From the NCBI RefSeq assembly GCF_004354015.1, contig NZ_SMRU01000007.1:123245-187244 (forward strand): DNA of 64,000 nucleotides. Direction: 5' to 3'. The translations under genes and the position numbers were made by a program. Below the pieces are notes generated by a model. That model had not been told where the DNA came from, searched no databases, and worked only from the letters and a program-made list of their open reading frames with translations. This document shows, one piece after another, positions 17,457-28,271 of the stretch; the first letter of the stretch is position 1, and the number at the start of each line of letters is the position of its first letter. The DNA comes from Arthrobacter terricola (GTDB lineage Bacteria; Actinomycetota; Actinomycetes; Actinomycetales; Micrococcaceae).

Positions 17457-18113
17457 ATGGCCGTAACAGCACCCCTCTTGGGGCTGGAAAAGAAGAGCCT
17501 CCGTGAGCAGGCGCTCTCCGCGCTGCGCACCGCCATCACCAGCGGCGAGCTGGCACCGGGCAGGCACCTCGTGGAGACCGAGCTGTCCGACATGCTCCAA
17601 ATCAGCCGCGGCACCCTCCGCGAGGCGTTGCGGCAACTCGAGCAAGAGGGACTCCTGTCCGCCGGGCCGCGCGGCCGCCTTTCCGTCCGCCACCTCGACG
17701 CCAAGGAAATCCGCGATATCTACTCCGTGCGGGCAGCCTTGGAATCCCTTGCCGCCCGCACTCTGTGCGAAATGGCAGACCGCAAGCACGCAATCGCCAC
17801 GCTGCGGACCGCAATCGACGCCATGGCCGCTGCCGCGGAGGAAACCCTCGAGGAACGGATCGAATCGGACCTCGAATTCCACCGCACCATGTGCCGCCTG
17901 ACCGGCAACGAGACACTGCTCCATTCGTGGGAGTCCCTGGAAGGATCCATCCGGATGTCCATCATGTTCGCCGGGCTCGAAAAGGGCGTCAAGAACATGA
18001 GCGTCGCGCGGCACAACGACATCTTGGCCGCCATCGAGACCGGGGACGTGAACCTGGCCCGGAACACGATCCTCCAGCACATGGACAGCGCCGCCGCGGA
18101 ACTCGTGGCCTAG
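17457..18113 (+). CDS. GntR-family regulator, FCD subfamily
   Basis: A 218-residue regulator. The N-terminal winged helix (about 12-78) carries SLREQALSALRTAITSGELAPG and the recognition helix SRGTLREALRQLEQEGLL. The C-terminal FCD ligand domain (about 85-210) has the metal/ligand residues in FHRTMC and RHNDILAAI. The ligand is probably the substrate or a phosphorylated intermediate of the adjacent sugar pathway. It has its own operator at 17414-17431, and AAGGA lies before the ATG. Confidence 0.9.
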   Translation: MAVTAPLLGLEKKSLREQALSALRTAITSGELAPGRHLVETELSDMLQISRGTLREALRQLEQEGLLSAGPRGRLSVRHLDAKEIRDIYSVRAALESLAARTLCEMADRKHAIATLRTAIDAMAAAAEETLEERIESDLEFHRTMCRLTGNETLLHSWESLEGSIRMSIMFAGLEKGVKNMSVARHNDILAAIETGDVNLARNTILQHMDSAAAELVA

Positions 18114-18128
18114 GCGCCGTTAACTCCC

Positions 18129-20509
<2,381 letters not shown>

Positions 20510-20513
<4 letters not shown>

Positions 20514-20578
20514 CGTGTCTCCATCTGTTGTACGCGGGCCGTCGTCGCGGCCGGGCCGAGGCGGACCTTGTTGCCCAT
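20510..20578 (-). CDS. Possible 22-residue leader peptide before the UvrA-like gene
   Basis: A short frame beginning MGNKVRLGPAATTARVQQ and ending at a TGA that overlaps the UvrA-like ATG (ATGA). The hexamer TAGAAT lies 8 nt before its ATG and could be a -10 box, so the peptide might be made from a leaderless transcript. No clear -35 box or ribosome site is present. Whether it is translated cannot be decided from sequence. Confidence 0.35.
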
Positions 20579-20687
20579 GACGGCCATTCTAGGCGCGGGC
20601 TTGCCCGGCCTGTGGATCCTTGGCACGCGGTGGGTAAAGAGGGTCAGGAGCGGGCCTGGTCGACTTGGACGCGACCGGCAGAGTCCA

Positions 20688-21173
20688 TCATCCGGAAGTG
20701 AGGTGCTGGACGAGCGCGTCGAGGATCGGGATTTGTCCTTTCACCAGTTTGGTGCGGGCAACGGATTCGCTGGTCCACACGGCGTCGTCGATCTCGGGGT
20801 AGCTCCTCACCACCCCGGATCCCTTGGGCCACTCCAGTTCGAACGTGTTGCTCACGATCTGTTCGGGCCGGAAATCCGTCTCGGCGGAGAAAACCGTGAT
20901 GAGTTTGCTCGACGGCTGCCGGAACGTGCCCAGCGGGAAGTAATCGACGGCGGGTGCCCCGGTGCCGATTTCTTCGGCGAACTCGCGCTTTGCCGCCACC
21001 AAGGGATCCTCGTCCTCAAGGTATTCGCCCTTGGGGACGGACCATGCGTGTTCGTCCTTGCGCGCCCAGAAGGGCCCGCCCATGTGGGCGATCCACACCT
21101 CGAGGTCTTGTCCGGCCGTAGTGCCGGTCGCGCCGCGGCGATACAGCAACAGTCCGGCGCTTCGAATTGTCAT
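20688..21173 (-). CDS. NUDIX hydrolase
   Basis: A 161-residue NUDIX protein. The Nudix box runs over about residues 49-71, with the catalytic REFAEEIG core preceded by GEYLEDEDPLVAAK. The flanking SVPKG and the C-terminal FELEWP...SYPEIDDAVWTS stretch match the DR0004/MutT-like proteins common in actinobacteria. The substrate is a nucleoside diphosphate derivative, not further defined. It follows the DUF2630 gene by 3 bp in a leftward pair. Confidence 0.85.
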   Translation of the reverse strand: MTIRSAGLLLYRRGATGTTAGQDLEVWIAHMGGPFWARKDEHAWSVPKGEYLEDEDPLVAAKREFAEEIGTGAPAVDYFPLGTFRQPSSKLITVFSAETDFRPEQIVSNTFELEWPKGSGVVRSYPEIDDAVWTSESVARTKLVKGQIPILDALVQHLTSG

Positions 21174-21176
21174 GGT

Positions 21177-21428
21177 TCAGCCGTTGTAGCCTTCCACCTG
21201 CTGCGCTGGCCGCACCGAGGCCTCGTTCGGATTTTCTCCGTACTGCTTCTTGGCGCGCCGTTGCCGCAAGAGGTCCCAGCACTGGTCGAGGTCCTGTTCC
21301 AGGCGCTCCAGCCGCGCGCGGTTCGGGGCGTGGTCAGGTCCCGGAGGCGCGGACTCCGCCTTTTCCCGAAGTTCCCGTTCCTCATCCACGAGGGACTTGA
21401 TGCGTTGAAGAATGCCCTGTTCGTCCAT
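21177..21428 (-). CDS. DUF2630 family protein
   Basis: An 83-residue, charged, mostly helical protein. The LDQCWDLLRQRRAKKQYG core and the end PNEASVRPAQQVEGYNG are typical of DUF2630, a family of unknown function. A heptad-like leucine/arginine pattern in the first 60 residues suggests a coiled coil. First gene of the pair with the NUDIX gene. Confidence 0.8.
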   Translation of the reverse strand: MDEQGILQRIKSLVDEERELREKAESAPPGPDHAPNRARLERLEQDLDQCWDLLRQRRAKKQYGENPNEASVRPAQQVEGYNG

Positions 21429-21561
21429 GGTGTCCTTCTTCCTTGCGGTTGTCTTTACCAGTCAGGGTAATGACGTGCGCCGAGGGTGGCCAGAGCCCGT
21501 GGATTCCCGGTGTGCGGAATACTGGGAGGACCAGGATTTCCGCGGACGAAGGCGGTGGACC

Positions 21562-22164
21562 GTGAACCATGAAAACAGTGCGTTCAGGCGCCGCCTGGAG
21601 CGTGCCCTCGAACTGCGGAAGGTGCGCACTACAGGTATGACGGCCCAGGAAGAGACCGAACTCGCCGCCGCCGAGGAGACGGAACGCCAGGGACGCCGGA
21701 AAGTGGGCGACGCCGCGCGGGTGGACTACCTCGTCCGCGATGCCATGGCGCAGGGGAAATTCGACAATTTGAAGTACTCCGGCAAACCGATTCCCGGGCT
21801 GGGGGAACGCTACGATCCCGATTGGTGGGTCAAAGGACTCATCCAGCGGGAGCAGCTGAGTGGCCTGGGCCCGAAAGCCATCCTGCTCCGCACCGAAGAC
21901 GCCGAGCTGGATGCCAAACTCGACGCGATGTATTCGGAGAAGCAAGTGCGCGAGACCCTGGAGGACTTCAATGCCCGGGTCATCGATGCGCGGCGCCAAC
22001 TCCAAGGCGGCCCGCCGGTGATCACGAAAACCCGCGACGCCGACGTCGAACTGGAACGCTGGCGTCAGCGCCGGGAATCGGTTGCCCAAGCGGCGGCCGC
22101 ACTTGCGCCCGAGAAACCGGCCAAGAAACGGTGGTGGGCTCGTATCTGGAACGGATCCGGCTAG
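21562..22164 (+). CDS. DUF1992 (DnaJ homologue C28-like) protein
   Basis: A 200-residue protein. The DUF1992 core is VDYLVRDAMAQGKFDNLKYSGKPIPGL, followed by WWVKGLIQREQL and a helical tail. DUF1992 occurs in bacterial proteins and in eukaryotic DNAJC28; its role is unknown. The GTG start at 21562 is chosen over the longer frame from 21412, which would start inside the DUF2630 gene on the other strand. A lysine/tryptophan-rich C-terminus (PAKKRWWARIWN) is notable. Confidence 0.75.
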   Translation: MNHENSAFRRRLERALELRKVRTTGMTAQEETELAAAEETERQGRRKVGDAARVDYLVRDAMAQGKFDNLKYSGKPIPGLGERYDPDWWVKGLIQREQLSGLGPKAILLRTEDAELDAKLDAMYSEKQVRETLEDFNARVIDARRQLQGGPPVITKTRDADVELERWRQRRESVAQAAAALAPEKPAKKRWWARIWNGSG

Positions 22165-22237
22165 GCCTTCCCGGAGCCGGCTCTGCATCTGCCCAGTTCA
22201 GGCTGAGCTCGTCAATGTTGGAACGGGTTTCATTCAT
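22022..22237 (-). CDS. Possible small protein overlapping the DUF1992 gene, 71 residues
   Basis: The ATG at 22237 overlaps the stop of the SDR gene (ATGA) and has a good ribosome site (AAAGGA, 9 nt upstream). The first ~25 residues (MNETRSNIDELSLNWADAEP) lie in intergenic DNA; the remainder runs antisense to the end of the DUF1992 gene and is Arg/Pro-rich, as expected of shadow sequence. Either a real small protein or a chance continuation. Low confidence. Confidence 0.3.
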   Translation of the reverse strand: MNETRSNIDELSLNWADAEPAPGRPSRIRSRYEPTTVSWPVSRAQVRPPLGQPIPGADASVPVRRRRRGFS

Positions 22238-23073
22238 GGCTGGGTTTCCTTTCTGCTTGTGTTGAAGGCAGGTGTTCCTGCCAGGCGTCCGCCGTCGACG
22301 GCCAAGACCGTGCCCGTGACGAACGATGACTGATCCGAACACAGCCACAAGGCCGCCGCGGCGATGTCCGACGTGGACCCGATCCGTCCCAGGGGCACCG
22401 CTGCCGCCACGCGGTCTTGAGCAGCTTGTCCGGCAGCAGCGAGGCGCTCAGTGAGGATGGGTCCCGGCGCGATCGCGTTGACCCGGATTCCCTGCGCGGC
22501 ATAGTCGAGCGCGGCCACGCGGGTGAGGCCTCCGACGCCGAACTTGCTCGCCACATAGCCGCTCATGCCGGAGACGCCCTGTTCTCCTGCTGTGGAGGAC
22601 ATGTTCACGATCGCGCCGCCGGAACCGCCCGCGCCGCCGGAACTGCTGGACAGCATGAGTCCGATTTCGTACTTCAGGCAGAGGAACACTCCGCGCAGGT
22701 TGGCCGAGATTGCGGTGTCGAATTCTTCACTGTCCCAATCGGCCAGCGGGGCTGGTGTCCGGCCTCCGCCGGCGGCGTTGTTGACCGCGGCGTCGAGGCG
22801 GCCAAAGCGGTCCCGAATCCCGTCCAGCAAGGACTTCACGGAGTCCTCCCGGGTCACGTCGACGGGCATGGCGACGGCGGACCCTGGGCGACCGGAAGAT
22901 TCGGCAATCGCCGCAACCTGGCGTTCAAGGTCCGCGACGTTCCGTGCCGCGAGGACAACCTGGGCGCCAGCCCCGGCCAAGGTGGCGGCGATGGTGGCGC
23001 CGATGCCGCGGCTGGCACCGACCACGAGCGCGACGCGCCCGGACAGCAGCGAGGTGGGTTCCGCCGTCGTCAT
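22234..23073 (-). CDS. Short-chain dehydrogenase/reductase
   Basis: A 279-residue classical SDR. The cofactor motif GASRGIG (about 19-25) is followed by Arg in AARN, which suggests NADP. The NNAAGG motif, the catalytic Ser in NMSSTAGEQG and YVASK (Tyr and Lys) are intact. Substrate unknown. Coupled by ATGA to the upstream membrane-protein gene and divergent from a MarR regulator, which probably controls both. Confidence 0.8.
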   Translation of the reverse strand: MTTAEPTSLLSGRVALVVGASRGIGATIAATLAGAGAQVVLAARNVADLERQVAAIAESSGRPGSAVAMPVDVTREDSVKSLLDGIRDRFGRLDAAVNNAAGGGRTPAPLADWDSEEFDTAISANLRGVFLCLKYEIGLMLSSSSGGAGGSGGAIVNMSSTAGEQGVSGMSGYVASKFGVGGLTRVAALDYAAQGIRVNAIAPGPILTERLAAAGQAAQDRVAAAVPLGRIGSTSDIAAAALWLCSDQSSFVTGTVLAVDGGRLAGTPAFNTSRKETQP

Positions 23074-23846
23074 GGCCGTGCTGTTCCGCTAGTGCCGGCT
23101 GTTCTGCCCCCCGTTCTGTCGGCTGGCGCGCCGTGGGCGCGTGCTCGCGGATCCTCGTTGGCGGCAGTTCGGTTGCGCGGCAACAGGAAGCCTGCCGCGA
23201 CCAGCCACGCGAGCCCTCCGAAGCGCCCGATGGGCAGCAGGAACTGGAGCGGTTCGATCGCCATGGAGAGGAAGCTCAATTCGCTCAGCGCGGCGAGGAC
23301 GAGCCCGGTCCAGGCCAGCCAGCGCGGCATGAAGCGCAAGATCAGCGAAGGAACCGCCAGTCCCGCCACCAACAAGCCGATTCCGGCGACGAAGCCCACG
23401 CCTCCGGTGATAAACGCCAGGAATGCGAGCGCGTGGGTGAGCGTGGCGTCCGTGGTGATCTCGGGCCGGCTCAACAGCCACGTTACGGAGCCCGAAAGCA
23501 TGAGGAAGATTGCCGCCGTCGTGCCGCCGAAGAGGCCGATGGCGGGACCGGGGACGCGGACTCCCAGCCGGAGCTGCCGGGCGTAGACGGTGGCCGCGTA
23601 GATCCCCAACGGCACGGCGGAACCGAACTGCAGCATGCCGTTGACGCGGGTTGCCGCGACGTTTTGCTGGAAGAACGCCGCCACTTGGGATTCGGGAGCG
23701 AACGGGGAGACGAACGTTTCGCCCCCGGTCATGATCGCTGAGGCGATGAGGCCGAGGAGGAAGATCCCCAGGCTGACAAGGGCGAGGATGCCCGGGTGGG
23801 GGCCGCCTGATTTCCGGCGGCCGTCGGGAGGAGGGGGAGTGCTCAT
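23070..23846 (-). CDS. Integral membrane protein with about six helices
   Basis: A 258-residue protein with hydrophobic segments at about 19-41, 78-92, 101-125, 137-160, 165-190 and 195-222, a basic cytoplasmic N-terminus and a disordered C-terminus rich in Gly, Arg and Thr. Composition and layout resemble DUF4386-like membrane proteins, but that assignment is tentative. First gene of the leftward unit with the SDR gene. Confidence 0.65.
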   Translation of the reverse strand: MSTPPPPDGRRKSGGPHPGILALVSLGIFLLGLIASAIMTGGETFVSPFAPESQVAAFFQQNVAATRVNGMLQFGSAVPLGIYAATVYARQLRLGVRVPGPAIGLFGGTTAAIFLMLSGSVTWLLSRPEITTDATLTHALAFLAFITGGVGFVAGIGLLVAGLAVPSLILRFMPRWLAWTGLVLAALSELSFLSMAIEPLQFLLPIGRFGGLAWLVAAGFLLPRNRTAANEDPRARAHGAPADRTGGRTAGTSGTARP

Positions 23847-23884
23847 GGCTGGACCCTTCTACTGTGGTTTGGCTCTTTTATTTC

Positions 23885-23938
23885 TTACCTTGGTAATTGC
23901 GTCACTACTAAAATCGTTCATCTACAGAATTATTCTGT
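23885..23938. promoter_or_regulatory. Two palindromes between the membrane-protein operon and marR
   Basis: ACAGAAT-T-ATTCTGT (23924-23938) is a perfect 7-1-7 inverted repeat, and TTACC-TT-GGTAA (23885-23896) is a second one. Both lie between divergent starts at 23846 (-) and 23959 (+), the normal place for a MarR-family operator. Confidence 0.65.
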
Positions 23939-23958
23939 CAAGCGGGTATTCTGGAGTC

Positions 23959-24468
23959 ATGGAACCAGCATCGCCGGGTCGGCCAAGCCGCGCCGCCTTT
24001 CTCTTGTCGCAACTCGGCGCCGTCGCATCGTCCCGCTTTGCCGTGCGCACCCGGGAGATCGGCCTTTCCCCGAGCGACGCCGGAGTCATCCGTTTGCTGG
24101 GCCGCGAACCAGGGCTGAGCCAGCGTTCCCTCGCGGACCGGCTGGGCGCCGTCCCCAGCCGGGTTGTTTCGCTCATTGACTCCCTGCAGGAACGCGGGCT
24201 CGTGGAGAGGACCCGCAGCAATGCGGACCGCCGGAACTACGAACTCCACCTGACCGACGCCGGAACCGCGGTCCTGCGCGAACTGCGGGAGATTGCCGAA
24301 AAGCACGAAGCGGAACTTCTGGCGCCGCTCAATCGTGAACAAATCGCGCAACTTGGTTTCCTCCTCGCGCAGCTCGCCGCGGGCCACGGCCTCGACGCGG
24401 ACCTCCACCGGGATGTCGCGCGGGAGCCGGTCGTGCGGGAGTCGCGGGTAGGCTCCCGACCGGCGTGA
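23959..24468 (+). CDS. MarR-family transcriptional regulator
   Basis: A 169-residue winged-helix regulator. The recognition helix lies in LSQRSLADRLGAVPSRVVSLIDSLQERGLV, and the wing RTRSNADRRNYELHLT is the family signature. GGAG is only 2 nt from the ATG, so translation initiation is atypical or the transcript is short. Probably represses itself and the divergent membrane-protein/SDR unit through the palindromes upstream. Confidence 0.85.
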   Translation: MEPASPGRPSRAAFLLSQLGAVASSRFAVRTREIGLSPSDAGVIRLLGREPGLSQRSLADRLGAVPSRVVSLIDSLQERGLVERTRSNADRRNYELHLTDAGTAVLRELREIAEKHEAELLAPLNREQIAQLGFLLAQLAAGHGLDADLHRDVAREPVVRESRVGSRPA

Positions 24469-24553
24469 AGAACCTCACATTGTGGGGAATAGCAGCAAGA
24501 TGGTGTATGTTGCACTTTCGCAAGACAACACCGAAGAGAAGAGAAAACCCCAG

Positions 24554-24856
24554 GTGGCAACCGATTACGACGAACTCCGCTCCGACGTCGCGGAATCCCA
24601 AAATACGTCCCTCCAGGCGCTGCAGTCCGCTAACGCACCGGACGCCCGCAGCGTGGTGCGCGAGCTCGACGAAGCCGACGCCTTTGAAGGCAGCGACGTT
24701 CCCGGCGGCGAGTTCGTGGCCGAAGAACTGGTCATCGCAGTGGTCCCGCAGAAGGACGACGAGTTCACGTGCTACTCGTGCTTCCTGGTGCGCCACCGCT
24801 CGCAGATTGCCGTCGAAAAGGACGGCCACGCCTACTGCGTGGAGTGCGAAGGCTAG
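24554..24856 (+). CDS. DUF4193 zinc-ribbon-like protein
   Basis: A 100-residue protein from a GTG start (VATDYDELRSDVAESQ), which is the family's usual N-terminus; the longer frame from 24482 lacks support. DUF4193 is an actinobacterial family. The CYSC and CVEC pairs at the C-terminus form a likely zinc site, and the middle is strongly acidic. Function is unknown; many members are small, abundant and conserved. Confidence 0.85.
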   Translation: MATDYDELRSDVAESQNTSLQALQSANAPDARSVVRELDEADAFEGSDVPGGEFVAEELVIAVVPQKDDEFTCYSCFLVRHRSQIAVEKDGHAYCVECEG

Positions 24857-24877
24857 GTCCTTCCCAGCACCCGCCCC

Positions 24878-26383
24878 TCACAGGGGCTTCAGGCGGCTCT
24901 TCTTGGCCAGCTTTTCATAGCGCGCTCCGGAATCTGCTGCTCGCTGCTCTTCCGCAGCGAGCAGCCGGCCGAAGGTCGAGTCGTCCGCCAGCGATCCGCC
25001 CGCTTCCCTCGCGAGCCGGCGCAGCACCAATTGGGCGATGACGCTGTCCTGATGCTCGCCCAGGACCTTCTGCAGCTCCTGGGCACGCTGGGCCAGCTTT
25101 GCCGCCGGCTTGCCGTGCACGGTTTCAAGCACTTCCGCCGCGTGCCGGAGCCGTTTGGCATCCTTGCGGACCCGGTGAAGCGCCGGATCATATTTGGCGC
25201 CAGTGCTCTTGTGCGCTGTTTTCTGGGACTGGCTGAGCCGCTTGACTGCGTTGGCGCTCAGTTTCGCGGTGATCGGGCGGGCCTTCTTCTTCGCTTTGGA
25301 CATTAGCGGGGGATCGTCGCGGAAGGTTTCAAGGGCGTCGAGCAACCGGAAATAGCGGCTGTTTCCCATGGTGCGGAGAAGCTCGCGGTATCCGAAGTTG
25401 TAGGAGGAATCGAGTTCCTCCGTGACTCTCGCCGCGGCAGGACCAGGTAGCAGCCCTTCCGGCTGGGCGTTCAGGACGTCCGCTATGCGGGCCCGCAGCA
25501 CTTCGGCATCCCGCGCCCTGCCGAGTATTCCGCTCAGCCATTGCAACTCAGTCTTCAGCGGGGCCACGACGTCGGGATCGAAGAGCTTTCCGTACACGGA
25601 CAAGATCGAGCGCAGGCGGCGCGTTGCCGAACGCATTTGGTGCACGGAGTCGTCCGTTCCTTGCCGGACGGCCGAGTCCAGCGCCGTGATTTCCGCGATC
25701 CGTCCGGCGACATAGGACATCACCGCGTCTCCCGCCGGCCCCTTCTTCCGGACCTTGGGTGGCGTGGGCACTGCCGGCGGCCAGGCGGTTCCGAAGGTGT
25801 GCGCCAGCTTGGAGGCATAGGCCGACGCCTTTGCGCCGGATTCGGACAAAAGGCTTTCGACGCCGTCAAAAAAAGCCCGATCGCCGTGGAGCAGTTCGAC
25901 TTCCCACTCCCGCCACTGCCTTTCCAGCTGGGCCGGATGGAGGGCGGTGGCTGTGACGAAGTCGTCCGCGAAGTCGGCCAGCGTGGCGTGGTCGGCTCCA
26001 CGTAGCCGATACACCGTCCGCCGTGTATGGACCCGCGCCACAGGCCTGAGCGCGGCGAGTCGGGTGAATACGAGCAGTCTTTCCGTGAGTTCCTCGGGAA
26101 CGGTCTCGGGCTGGCCGAGGGGCGCATGGATTTCCGAACGGGTGTCCGTTCCCGCGGGGAGCTTCACGTGCCAACCGGGGTCCTCGCCTCCGGTCCGGCG
26201 TCGCAGGGTCACCCGGTGCCTCGCGAGGGCGAGATCATCCGTATCGAAATAGACGGCCTCGAGTTCGTGTTCGACGGGAGCGGCAACCGATTCGACACCC
26301 TCTATCGCGAGGAAATCGGGCAGCGGCATTTCAAGCGTTGCTTCGTACTTGCGTTCTGTTTCCAGGGATTCCTGGTTCGACAT
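24878..26383 (-). CDS. CYTH and CHAD domain protein
   Basis: A 501-residue two-domain protein. The CYTH domain (about 1-200) begins with the diagnostic ETERKYE and binds triphosphate-type ligands in a tunnel of charged residues. The CHAD domain (about 215-500) is helical and rich in His, Lys and Arg (DSVHQMRSATRRLRS, ALHRVRKDAKRLRHAAEVL) and is known to bind polyphosphate. The pair is thought to act in polyphosphate or phosphate metabolism. Convergent with the DUF4193 gene. Confidence 0.9.
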   Translation of the reverse strand: MSNQESLETERKYEATLEMPLPDFLAIEGVESVAAPVEHELEAVYFDTDDLALARHRVTLRRRTGGEDPGWHVKLPAGTDTRSEIHAPLGQPETVPEELTERLLVFTRLAALRPVARVHTRRTVYRLRGADHATLADFADDFVTATALHPAQLERQWREWEVELLHGDRAFFDGVESLLSESGAKASAYASKLAHTFGTAWPPAVPTPPKVRKKGPAGDAVMSYVAGRIAEITALDSAVRQGTDDSVHQMRSATRRLRSILSVYGKLFDPDVVAPLKTELQWLSGILGRARDAEVLRARIADVLNAQPEGLLPGPAAARVTEELDSSYNFGYRELLRTMGNSRYFRLLDALETFRDDPPLMSKAKKKARPITAKLSANAVKRLSQSQKTAHKSTGAKYDPALHRVRKDAKRLRHAAEVLETVHGKPAAKLAQRAQELQKVLGEHQDSVIAQLVLRRLAREAGGSLADDSTFGRLLAAEEQRAADSGARYEKLAKKSRLKPL

Positions 26384-26576
26384 GCTTGTTCACGGCCTCT
26401 CGCGTCGCTTGCCACTCACGTAGGAATCGTCCCACTACGCCACCCCATGGGAAAGCCCCTTTCGTGTCCGCATTTGTTCATAGGCCTTGCGGGCATCCCG
26501 ATCTGGGGAAGAATGTGGGGATGACGTCGACGACGTATCCCGATTGCCTTGTTCCCCGGCCCAAAGGGAACTTTCG

Positions 26577-27245
26577 ATGAGCGCATTCGTCCTGATTCCA
26601 GGGGCTGGCGGAACGGCCTGGTACTGGAGTCGCGTTGTTCCGCTCCTCCGGGAGGCCGGGCACGACGTCGTCGCGGTGGACCTGCCCGGCGACGACGAAA
26701 ACGCGGGGCTGCCTCAATACGCCGGGCTCGTTGAAGCAGCCATTGGTGGGCGTGATGGCGTGGTGCTCGTGGCGCAATCGCTGGGCGGATTCACGGCAGC
26801 CATGGTGAGCGCGCGTGTCCACCTTGGCGAACTGGTTTTCGTGAACGCGATGATCCCGGCACCAGGAGGGACTCCGGGCAGTTGGTGGCAGGAGACCGGC
26901 TGGGAACAAGCGCGACTCAGTGCCGCGATTGCGGGCGGCTACAACACCGAGTTCGACCTGGAGGAGTACTTCCTGCACGATGTGCCACCGGAAGTGGCAG
27001 TCGAAGGGGAACCGTACCAGCGCGCGGAGGCCGACGCCGTTTTCGGATCGCATTGCGATTTCACGGAATGGCCGGACATTCCCGTCCGGGTCCTCAGCGG
27101 AACGGAGGACAGATTCTTCCCGCTCGATTTCCAGCGGAGGGTGGCGCTCGAACGCCTTGGCGTGGAGCCGGATGTCCTGCCGGGCGGCCACCTCCTCGCG
27201 TTATCGAACCCGCGGGGAGTGGTGGACTACCTCTTGCGGCGCTGA
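26577..27245 (+). CDS. Alpha/beta hydrolase, salicylate-esterase-like
   Basis: A 222-residue small alpha/beta hydrolase. It starts MSAFVLIPGAGGTAWYW (oxyanion loop) and has the nucleophile elbow VAQSLGGF, Asp in GTEDRFFP and His in GGHLLALSNP. This resembles plant methyl-esterase/hydroxynitrile-lyase-like bacterial proteins. AAAGGGA precedes ATG 26577, preferred over the frame start at 26487. Substrate unknown. Confidence 0.8.
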   Translation: MSAFVLIPGAGGTAWYWSRVVPLLREAGHDVVAVDLPGDDENAGLPQYAGLVEAAIGGRDGVVLVAQSLGGFTAAMVSARVHLGELVFVNAMIPAPGGTPGSWWQETGWEQARLSAAIAGGYNTEFDLEEYFLHDVPPEVAVEGEPYQRAEADAVFGSHCDFTEWPDIPVRVLSGTEDRFFPLDFQRRVALERLGVEPDVLPGGHLLALSNPRGVVDYLLRR

Positions 27246-27343
27246 ATGATCCAATAACAGCGAGAGTGCGCGCCCAGTTCGCTCCGAAAGGATGACGGCG
27301 ACCCGACAACGGAGGATGCTTAAAGTCGGGAGGGGATTTTTCA

Positions 27344-27640
27344 ATGACACGAGATGTGAGTCATTTCGAACGCCTTTCAGCGTGGACCGAAAATGACATT
27401 AAGCCGGCCGTCGGCAAGCTTTTGCGGGGCGATGACGTGCCTTCCGGATTGCCGCGGGGAGGCAGCCCTGAGCCCTTGGACTTCCAGATCCCCGATGAAC
27501 TGGATCGCGCACTGGAATCGGCATCGCAAACGCTCAGCCTCACGCCCAGCGAGATATTGCGCGAGGCCTTGGCCGAATGGCTTGGCAGCCACGGGCAGCC
27601 CGCGGGCCATCATCCGTTCGGGAAACACACGGCCCTTTAG
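27344..27640 (+). CDS. Ribbon-helix-helix-like small protein
   Basis: A 98-residue protein with a good ribosome site (GGGAGGGG) before the ATG. Residues ~45-85 (DFQIPDELDRALESASQTLSL..., then SEILREALAEWL) look like a MetJ/Arc/CopG ribbon-helix-helix fold, usually a DNA-binding antitoxin or repressor. No toxin gene follows, so it may be an orphan antitoxin or a stand-alone regulator. Confidence 0.6.
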   Translation: MTRDVSHFERLSAWTENDIKPAVGKLLRGDDVPSGLPRGGSPEPLDFQIPDELDRALESASQTLSLTPSEILREALAEWLGSHGQPAGHHPFGKHTAL

Positions 27641-27654
27641 GCCGGCCCAAACCA

Positions 27655-27688
27655 CCCCGGGGCCGGTCAGCGGTGACCGGCCCCGGGG
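27655..27688. terminator. Strong bidirectional hairpin terminator
   Basis: A perfect 15-bp stem, CCCCGGGGCCGGTCA with its complement at 27674-27688 and loop GCGG, lies between convergent genes ending at 27640 (+) and 27700 (-). Confidence 0.9.
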
Positions 27689-27699
27689 AATGGCGAGGA

Positions 27700-28044
27700 T
27701 TACTGCTGGCCGCAGTACTTGGTGAAGTTGGCGCCGGCGTTCTGGTAGTCCGTCTGCATCGAGGCGAGCTTCGCCTTGTCCGGGTTGTCCTTCGACGTCT
27801 CGTCAAGGTAGTCCACGAGGGTCTTCAAGGTGGGCTTCAGTTCGTCCGAGGACACCACGGCGATGGGACGCAATTGGTTCGCCACCCGGATGGTTCCAGT
27901 CTTGTCCGAGGTGTTCGTGGGGTTCGAGATGACGGCCTTGACCCGGGCGCAGGTGTCCGCAGTGCTCAACTGCTGCGATGCGGAGCAGGCTGAAGCGGAG
28001 AGGACGAGCCCGGCCGCGAGCAGGGCTGTGGTGATTTTCTTCAT
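27700..28044 (-). CDS. Small secreted lipoprotein
   Basis: A 114-residue protein with a lipoprotein signal: MKKITTALLAAGLVLSASAC, where the Cys is residue 20 after a lipobox. The mature part has two further Cys (TCARVKAV and the KYCGQQ end) that may form a disulfide. The ATG at 28044 has GAGGGA upstream. No family was recognised; small lipoproteins of this kind are common near actinobacterial cell-envelope genes. Confidence 0.75.
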   Translation of the reverse strand: MKKITTALLAAGLVLSASACSASQQLSTADTCARVKAVISNPTNTSDKTGTIRVANQLRPIAVVSSDELKPTLKTLVDYLDETSKDNPDKAKLASMQTDYQNAGANFTKYCGQQ

Positions 28045-28175
28045 GGTTCCCTCAGTAGTTGCTGACGTTCGATTGTAAGCAGACCGCGCACGGCACCCAA
28101 GGCGGGCCGGCATTGCGAACGCTCCGGAACGCGCTCCCGGCATCCCGATCCCCGCTCACTTATGGCTCCAAAACG

Positions 28176-28210
28176 GCCGACCCTTGTGCACAGTTCGCAC
28201 AAGGGTCGGC
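28176..28210 (-). terminator. Hairpin terminator after the phosphodiesterase gene
   Basis: A perfect 14-bp stem, GCCGACCCTTGTGC with 28197-28210, has T-runs on both sides (GTTTT in the leftward direction), so it can end the leftward transcript of the phosphodiesterase gene before the lipoprotein gene. Confidence 0.8.
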
Positions 28211-28271
28211 TGGTTTTCGGCCAAAGCTGAGCGGGCGTCCCGAGCTGCTAATACCGGGCTGCTGATACCGG

